From NCBI GenBank assembly GCA_022822005.1, contig JAJECO010000078.1, forward strand, positions 1 through 54,452: a stretch of DNA of 54,452 bases. Direction: 5' to 3'. Below the pieces are notes generated by a model. The model did no database searches, had not been told where the DNA came from, and saw only the letters and a list, made by a program, of their open reading frames with translations. This DNA comes from Candidatus Poribacteria bacterium (lineage in GTDB: Bacteria > Poribacteria > WGA-4E > PCPOR2b). Shown piece by piece: positions 50,671 to 54,452 of this stretch (position 1 is its first letter; the number at the start of each line of letters is the position of its first letter). The translations under genes were made by a program, and so were the position numbers.

Positions 50671-50769
50671 ATGCAAACCCTTAACCGACAACCACAGTTT
50701 CAAATTGCATCTCATCATTGGCATTGGTGGCATTGTGTTGAGGGGAGCAGTGTGCCTTTGCTGAGATAA
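50671..50769 (+). CDS. Leader peptide with clustered His and Trp codons
   Basis: A 32-codon ORF from ATG 50671 to TAA 50769, preceded by GAAAGG. Codons 15-21 (50713-50733) read His-His-Trp-His-Trp-Trp-His, using CAT four times and TGG three times. Both residues are rare in ordinary proteins, so this density is the hallmark of an attenuation leader. The ribosome would pause here when either charged tRNA is scarce. The downstream genes make histidine (hisI) and tryptophan (trpE, trpG). The peptide itself need have no function. Confidence 0.85.
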   Translation: MQTLNRQPQFQIASHHWHWWHCVEGSSVPLLR

Positions 50770-50811
50770 ACGTTTGGACTCATATCTAGCAACCGAGAGC
50801 CGTAGGCATAC
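50750..50811 (+). promoter_or_regulatory. Putative antiterminator pairing
   Basis: GTGTGCCT (50750-50757) can pair with AGGCATAC (50804-50811) over eight bases with one G-U. The pairing can continue, with a mismatch and bulge, through 50758-50762 and 50798-50803. It would sequester the 5' arm of the terminator. A ribosome stalled on codons 15-21 would leave 50750-50762 free, while one reaching the stop at 50767 would cover it. Confidence 0.6.
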
Positions 50812-50837
50812 GAACCCCGTTGTCTACGGCTTTTTTT
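50798..50837 (+). terminator. Intrinsic terminator (attenuator)
   Basis: AGCCGTAG (50798-50805) pairs perfectly with CTACGGCT (50824-50831), extendable by three more pairs inward, and a run of seven T follows (50831-50837). It lies 29 bases after the leader stop codon and before hisI. Confidence 0.85.
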
Positions 50838-50850
50838 ATGCCTATTTTCT

Positions 50851-50921
50851 TAGGACCACACAGCCAACCGTAGGCGGGGCATCTTGCCCCGCACCAACCG
50901 TGCTGAAATGCGTAAGTCCTA
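50851..50921. mobile_element. Possible short family A element between attenuator and hisI
   Basis: A right terminal repeat TGCGTAAGTCCTA (50909-50921) is exact. The left end TAGGACCACACAG is only a partial match to TAGGACTTACGCAG. A GCGGGGCATCTTGCCCCGC hairpin lies inside. It sits 3' of the attenuator and 5' of the hisI ribosome site. Confidence 0.45.
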
Positions 50922-50944
50922 TTTTCTGTGAAGCAAGGAGAAAA

Positions 50945-51325
50945 ATGGAAATCCTAAATCAACTCAAAACCGATCAGACCGGTCTCATTCCTGCCATTAT
51001 ACAGGACGACGAAAACAAAGAGATTCTCATGGTTGGCTACATGAACCACGAGGCAGTGCGGAAGACATTAGAGTCAGGACGTGTCTGCTTCTGGAGCCGC
51101 TCCCGCCAAGAATACTGGATCAAGGGGGAGACTTCAGGGCACACCCAAACCGTGCGATCGGTTGCTCTTGATTGCGATGGTGATGCGCTGCTGATAAAAG
51201 TCGAACAGAAAGGCGGAGCGTGCCATGTCGGCTACCGTTCCTGCTTCTTTCGGGAAGTCTCCCCCGACGGCAACTCTACAAGTATTGTTGGCAAAAAGGT
51301 TTTTGATCCAGATGCAGTATATTGA
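50945..51325 (+). CDS. hisI: Phosphoribosyl-AMP cyclohydrolase
   Basis: A 126-residue HisI, which opens the purine ring of phosphoribosyl-AMP in histidine synthesis. The zinc/magnesium motif [13 protein letters not shown] followed by [13 protein letters not shown] provides the conserved aspartates and cysteines, and [15 protein letters not shown] is typical. It is a monofunctional HisI without HisE. ATG 50945 follows AAGGAG; the longer open frame to 50774 crosses the terminator and repeat. It is the first structural gene of the operon, 20 bp before trpE. Confidence 0.96.
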   Translation: MEILNQLKTDQTGLIPAIIQDDENKEILMVGYMNHEAVRKTLESGRVCFWSRSRQEYWIKGETSGHTQTVRSVALDCDGDALLIKVEQKGGACHVGYRSCFFREVSPDGNSTSIVGKKVFDPDAVY

Positions 51326-51345
51326 CAGATGTTAAGGAGACTCCC

Positions 51346-52830
51346 ATGTATTACCCAAGCTTAGAAGATTTTCGAGAAAAAGCGCAACACGGAAACTTGA
51401 TTCCCGTCTATAAAACGATGCTGGCGGATATGGAAACGCCTGTATCCGCGTTTTACAAAATTGGAGAGAGTGACTACGCGTTTCTGTTGGAGAGCGTTGA
51501 AGGTGGTGAACATGTCGCTCGGTATTCGTTTCTCGGCAGCGATCCATCGATCCTACTTAGGGGCAAAGGCAATACAGTCCGGATTGATGACCTCCGCACC
51601 GGAGAAACAGTTGAACAGGAAACCGAAGACCCGTTGAGGGCGCTTGAAGCGTTGATGACTCGCTACCAGCCCGTTGAGGTGGAGGGATTGCCGCAGTTTC
51701 ACGGTGGGGCGGTCGGTTACCTAAACTACGATATGGTGCGTTTCGTTGAGGATCTCCCCGACACCACCGAAGACGATCGGGAGCTACCCGATTGCTATTT
51801 CATGGTGACCGACACGCTCTTGGTGTTTGACCATGTGAACCATCAGATCAAGGTGGTCGCCAATGCCCACATCAACGGCGATGTCGACCAAGCCTACGAA
51901 GGTGCACTTGATCGGATCGACGAACTAATCGCTCAACTCAAGCAGCCGTTGTTGATGAATTATACCAATAAGCCGGTTGCAAATCCCAGCGATGTGCCTG
52001 TTACTTCAAACTTTACGAAGGAAGATTACCAAGAGGTTGTTCTTCGTGCGAAGGAGTATATCGCGGCAGGAGATATCATTCAGGTTGTGCCATCGCAGCG
52101 CTTTAGCGTGCCGATATCGGTCGATACATTCGATGCCTATCGTGCTTTACGCACCGTGAATCCATCGCCTTATATGTTCTACCTCAAATTAGGTGAACTC
52201 CAGATTGCTGGTGCCTCACCTGAGATGATGGTGCGCGTTGAAGACGGTATTGCGGAGATGCGTCCAATCGCAGGGACCCGTCCACGCGGAGCAACCCCAA
52301 CCGAAGATGAAGCGTTGGGGATGGAACTCCTCGCAGATCCGAAGGAACGGGCGGAGCACGTCATGCTGGTTGACCTTGGACGCAACGATTTGGGACGTGT
52401 CTGCGAATACCACACTGTGCGGGTGAGTGAGATGATGGAGGTTGAACGCTACTCACACGTAATGCACATCGTCTCGCATGTTATCGGAGAATTGCGGGAG
52501 GGGCAGACCCCCTACGATGTGATTCGTGCCTGCTTGCCCGCTGGGACGCTATCCGGCGCCCCCAAGATCCGGGCGATGGAGATTATTGATGAACTTGAGC
52601 CGACACGGCGAGGTCCTTATGGCGGCGCTGTCGGTTACTTCAGTTTCTCCGGTAGCGCGGATACAGCGATCACGATTCGGACGCTCGTTGTCAAAGATGG
52701 TATCGCCTACGTCCAAGCGGGTGGCGGTGTTGTCGCAGACTCTATACCGGAAACAGAATACGAGGAAACAGTCAATAAGGCACGAGCGGTGCTGAGAGCC
52801 ATTGAAATCGCTGAGGCGGGATTGGAGTAG
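51346..52830 (+). CDS. trpE: Anthranilate synthase component I
   Basis: A 494-residue TrpE that converts chorismate to anthranilate using ammonia from TrpG. The tryptophan feedback-site motif LLES (47-50) is present, so enzyme inhibition by Trp is probably retained besides attenuation. The chorismate-binding domain shows IAGTRPRGATPTEDEA, LVDLGRNDLGRV and PAGTLSGAPKIRAMEI. ATG 51346 follows AAGGAGA; an in-frame TTG at 51322 overlapping the hisI stop is unlikely. Followed by trpG after 36 bp. Confidence 0.97.
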   Translation: MYYPSLEDFREKAQHGNLIPVYKTMLADMETPVSAFYKIGESDYAFLLESVEGGEHVARYSFLGSDPSILLRGKGNTVRIDDLRTGETVEQETEDPLRALEALMTRYQPVEVEGLPQFHGGAVGYLNYDMVRFVEDLPDTTEDDRELPDCYFMVTDTLLVFDHVNHQIKVVANAHINGDVDQAYEGALDRIDELIAQLKQPLLMNYTNKPVANPSDVPVTSNFTKEDYQEVVLRAKEYIAAGDIIQVVPSQRFSVPISVDTFDAYRALRTVNPSPYMFYLKLGELQIAGASPEMMVRVEDGIAEMRPIAGTRPRGATPTEDEALGMELLADPKERAEHVMLVDLGRNDLGRVCEYHTVRVSEMMEVERYSHVMHIVSHVIGELREGQTPYDVIRACLPAGTLSGAPKIRAMEIIDELEPTRRGPYGGAVGYFSFSGSADTAITIRTLVVKDGIAYVQAGGGVVADSIPETEYEETVNKARAVLRAIEIAEAGLE

Positions 52831-52866
52831 ATTAGAGATCTACAGAAACGGTTAGGAGAAGAACCG

Positions 52867-53430
52867 ATGATACTCATGATTGACAACTACGATTCATTCA
52901 CCTATAACCTTGTACAATATCTCGGCGAGTTGGGGGCAGATCTGGTCGTGCATCGCAACGACAAGATTACGCTTGACGAGATCGAAGCGCTTGCGCCTGA
53001 GAAGATTGTCATATCGCCGGGCCCCTGCACACCACGGGAGGCGGGTATTTCCTGTGATCTGATCCGTCACTATGCGGGGCGTGTGCCCCTGCTTGGCGTC
53101 TGTTTGGGGCATCAGTGTATCGGCGATGTTTTTGGCGGCGACGTCGTCCGCGCTGGTCGCCTGATGCACGGTAAAACATCGCTGATTCACCATAACGGCG
53201 AGCAGATTTTCGACGACCTCGACAACCCGTTTGAAGCGACGCGCTACCATTCCCTTATTGTGAAAAAGGAGACGCTCCCGGACTGCCTTGAACTCACCGC
53301 GTGGACAGCCCAAGACGAAATTATGGGATTTCGGCACAAGGACTATCCGATCTGGGGGGTGCAGTTCCACCCGGAATCAATCTTGACCAGCGAAGGGAAA
53401 AAACTGTTGGGGAATTTTTTGCAGGGGTGA
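52867..53430 (+). CDS. trpG: Anthranilate synthase component II (glutamine amidotransferase)
   Basis: A 187-residue class I glutamine amidotransferase. The catalytic triad is C79 (GVCLGHQ), H168 and E170 (FHPES), with the oxyanion PGPCTP loop. It hydrolyses glutamine and feeds ammonia to TrpE. As in many bacteria it may also serve aminodeoxychorismate synthase, since no separate pabA is seen. TAGGAGAAG precedes the ATG. The methyltransferase gene starts five bases after its stop. Confidence 0.95.
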   Translation: MILMIDNYDSFTYNLVQYLGELGADLVVHRNDKITLDEIEALAPEKIVISPGPCTPREAGISCDLIRHYAGRVPLLGVCLGHQCIGDVFGGDVVRAGRLMHGKTSLIHHNGEQIFDDLDNPFEATRYHSLIVKKETLPDCLELTAWTAQDEIMGFRHKDYPIWGVQFHPESILTSEGKKLLGNFLQG

Positions 53431-53435
53431 ACGTG

Positions 53436-54059
53436 ATGGGGGGTAAGGATTATTTTGATCAGGTTGCGGATCAGTGGGAAAACCTCCAAGCGAGTTTCTA
53501 TTCGGAGAAAGTCAGAGACCGGGCGCTTGCTACCGCTGCCGTGAAATCGGGTGCTACCGCTGCTGATATTGGCTGCGGTAGCGGTTTCATCACTGAAGGG
53601 TTAATTCGTGCTGGGTTGCATGTGATCGCCATCGATCAGTCCGAACCGATGCTTGCAGCAATGAAAAGGAAGTTCGCTGCCATCGCCGAGGTTGACTACC
53701 GTTGTGGGGAGGCGGAGCAGTTACCGATTACCGACGACGCTGTGGATTACGCTTTCGCCAATATGTATCTCCATCACCTCGAAAGGCCGCCGGTAGCAGT
53801 CAAGGAGATGACGCGGATTCTGAAGCCGGGCGGGACACTAGTGATTACCGATCTAGATAGCCATACCTCTGAATTTCTGAGAGATGAACATCACGATCGG
53901 TGGCTGGGTTTCGACAGAGGGGATATTCGACAATGGTTTACGGAAGCAGGACTTGGGCGTGTGGTTGTGGACTGTGTGAGGGAAGAGTGCTGCGCTCAAT
54001 CCGACAGTGGGAGCCAGTCTGTTAGCGTCAGCATATTCGTGGCGTCGGGTGAGAAATAA
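53436..54059 (+). CDS. Class I SAM-dependent methyltransferase
   Basis: A 207-residue UbiE/Methyltransf_11-type enzyme with motif I ADIGCGSGFITEG, the acidic end of strand 2 (IAIDQSEPM), YAFANMYLHHLE and ILKPGGTLVITDLD. The substrate is unknown. ATG 53436 follows AGGGGTG; the longer open frame overlaps trpG. Only five bases separate it from trpG, so it should be governed by the same His/Trp attenuator. A methylation step tied to tryptophan-derived compounds is possible but unsupported. Confidence 0.88.
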   Translation: MGGKDYFDQVADQWENLQASFYSEKVRDRALATAAVKSGATAADIGCGSGFITEGLIRAGLHVIAIDQSEPMLAAMKRKFAAIAEVDYRCGEAEQLPITDDAVDYAFANMYLHHLERPPVAVKEMTRILKPGGTLVITDLDSHTSEFLRDEHHDRWLGFDRGDIRQWFTEAGLGRVVVDCVREECCAQSDSGSQSVSVSIFVASGEK

Positions 54060-54452
54060 ATACCAAGCAAAGCCCTAAAATCCGGTGTATCGCTCGTCAT
54101 CAAATGACGCTTTGAACCGAGCACGTAAAGTAGGAGGCACATTGCTTTGAATCCCGCCTGTCCCGATGTATCGGGGATTCATCGGGGCGCCGTGTGCCGT
54201 AACTCCGTGAAGTTCCAAAGTCCCCCTGATAAGTGGTACATCCCGCCTGTCCCGATTCATCGAGGATAAAATCGGGGGCGGGGTTTAGGGGGTTGTACAT
54301 TGGAAGTATCTAAGTAATTTGAGGGGTGTGCATCATTATTGTCTGAATCAGGATTTTAAGGATTTAAGGATTTTCAGGTTTCTTAATCCCGATTTATCGG
54401 GGATAGAAACCGGAACGTGAAACGGAACTATTTTAAGACGGGACAGGGTGCA
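54060..54452. repeat. Gene-free right end with family B copy and palindromes
   Basis: No gene is seen in the last 393 bases. A diverged family B element occupies about 54192-54322 (CCAAAGTCCCCCTGATAAG ... GTACATTGGAAGTATCTAAGT). Short palindromes of the type CCCGATxxATCGGG occur at about 54162, 54250 and 54388. The first ones lie within a repeated CCCGCCTGTCCCGAT segment. Confidence 0.6.

Noticed and set aside
50774-50944. N-terminal extension of hisI to 50774
   Set aside because: It runs through the attenuator terminator and a mobile repeat, and HisI proteins start at the ATG at 50945.
53301-53435. Methyltransferase start inside trpG
   Set aside because: The extra residues are an out-of-frame reading of trpG; ATG 53436 has a ribosome site and gives the usual N-terminus.

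Overview
This 54.5 kb window reads as chromosome of an uncultured, environmental bacterium rather than a plasmid or phage. No tRNA, rRNA, CRISPR array or complete transposase gene was recognised. The mix of genes (six mandelate racemase/muconate lactonizing enzymes, phytanoyl-CoA dioxygenases, Gfo/Idh/MocA oxidoreductases, a sulfatase-fold enzyme, creatininase and amidohydrolase families, internalin-type LRR proteins, a dockerin-tailed exoprotein, and dense short palindromic repeats) resembles what is known of Candidatus Poribacteria and related marine/sponge lineages. That assignment is an inference from gene content only, at perhaps 60% confidence.

Layout. 1-605: repeats without a gene. 606-6074: an enolase-superfamily enzyme and a hydrolase on the plus strand, then on the minus strand dapF, a ThuA-Gfo/Idh/MocA fusion and an aldo-keto reductase. 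6366-10460: a defence/toxin-antitoxin patch (hicBA, a single-chain restriction-modification-like protein, and an orphan DUF433 antitoxin whose 3' end lies inside a miniature inverted-repeat element). 10634-16665 (minus): an LRR-glycosidase-dockerin exoprotein, MEMO-family protein, DUF1844 protein, LecA-like lectin and two lipoprotein cyclophilins. 17021-28288: PhyH dioxygenase, an unusual TrpD-like protein, then a long plus-strand catabolic cluster of five enolase-superfamily enzymes with a sulfatase-fold enzyme and an amidohydrolase. 28508-34113: a second LRR exoprotein, a TAXI-type binding protein and a luciferase-like oxidoreductase. 34201-38901 (minus): creatininase-like, MBL-fold, HflX, a P-loop protein and a TPR lipoprotein. 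39175-50583 (plus): hydantoinase B, oxidoreductases, PhyH, ADH, desaturase, LarA-like protein, UbiX and sugar isomerase, interrupted by two orphan antitoxins each followed by a toxin remnant. 50605-54059: a hisI-trpE-trpG-methyltransferase operon.

The most interesting item is the leader of that last operon. A near-consensus promoter (50605-50634) is followed by a 32-codon leader ORF (50671-50769) containing the run His-His-Trp-His-Trp-Trp-His. Downstream lie a possible antiterminator (50750-50762 with 50798-50811) and a mutually exclusive intrinsic terminator (50798-50837). This has the form of a ribosome-mediated attenuator that senses histidine and tryptophan together, placed upstream of one histidine gene and two tryptophan genes. 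I do not know of a described mixed His/Trp leader of this kind.

A second theme is decay of toxin-antitoxin loci. Of three lone antitoxin-type genes, two are followed by overlapping toxin start regions that stop after 11 and 16 codons, and the third has its last residues and stop codon supplied by a mobile repeat. At least three families of small inverted-repeat elements fill the intergenic regions. Strong sigma70-type promoters (17 or 18 bp spacers) can be read upstream of several operons.
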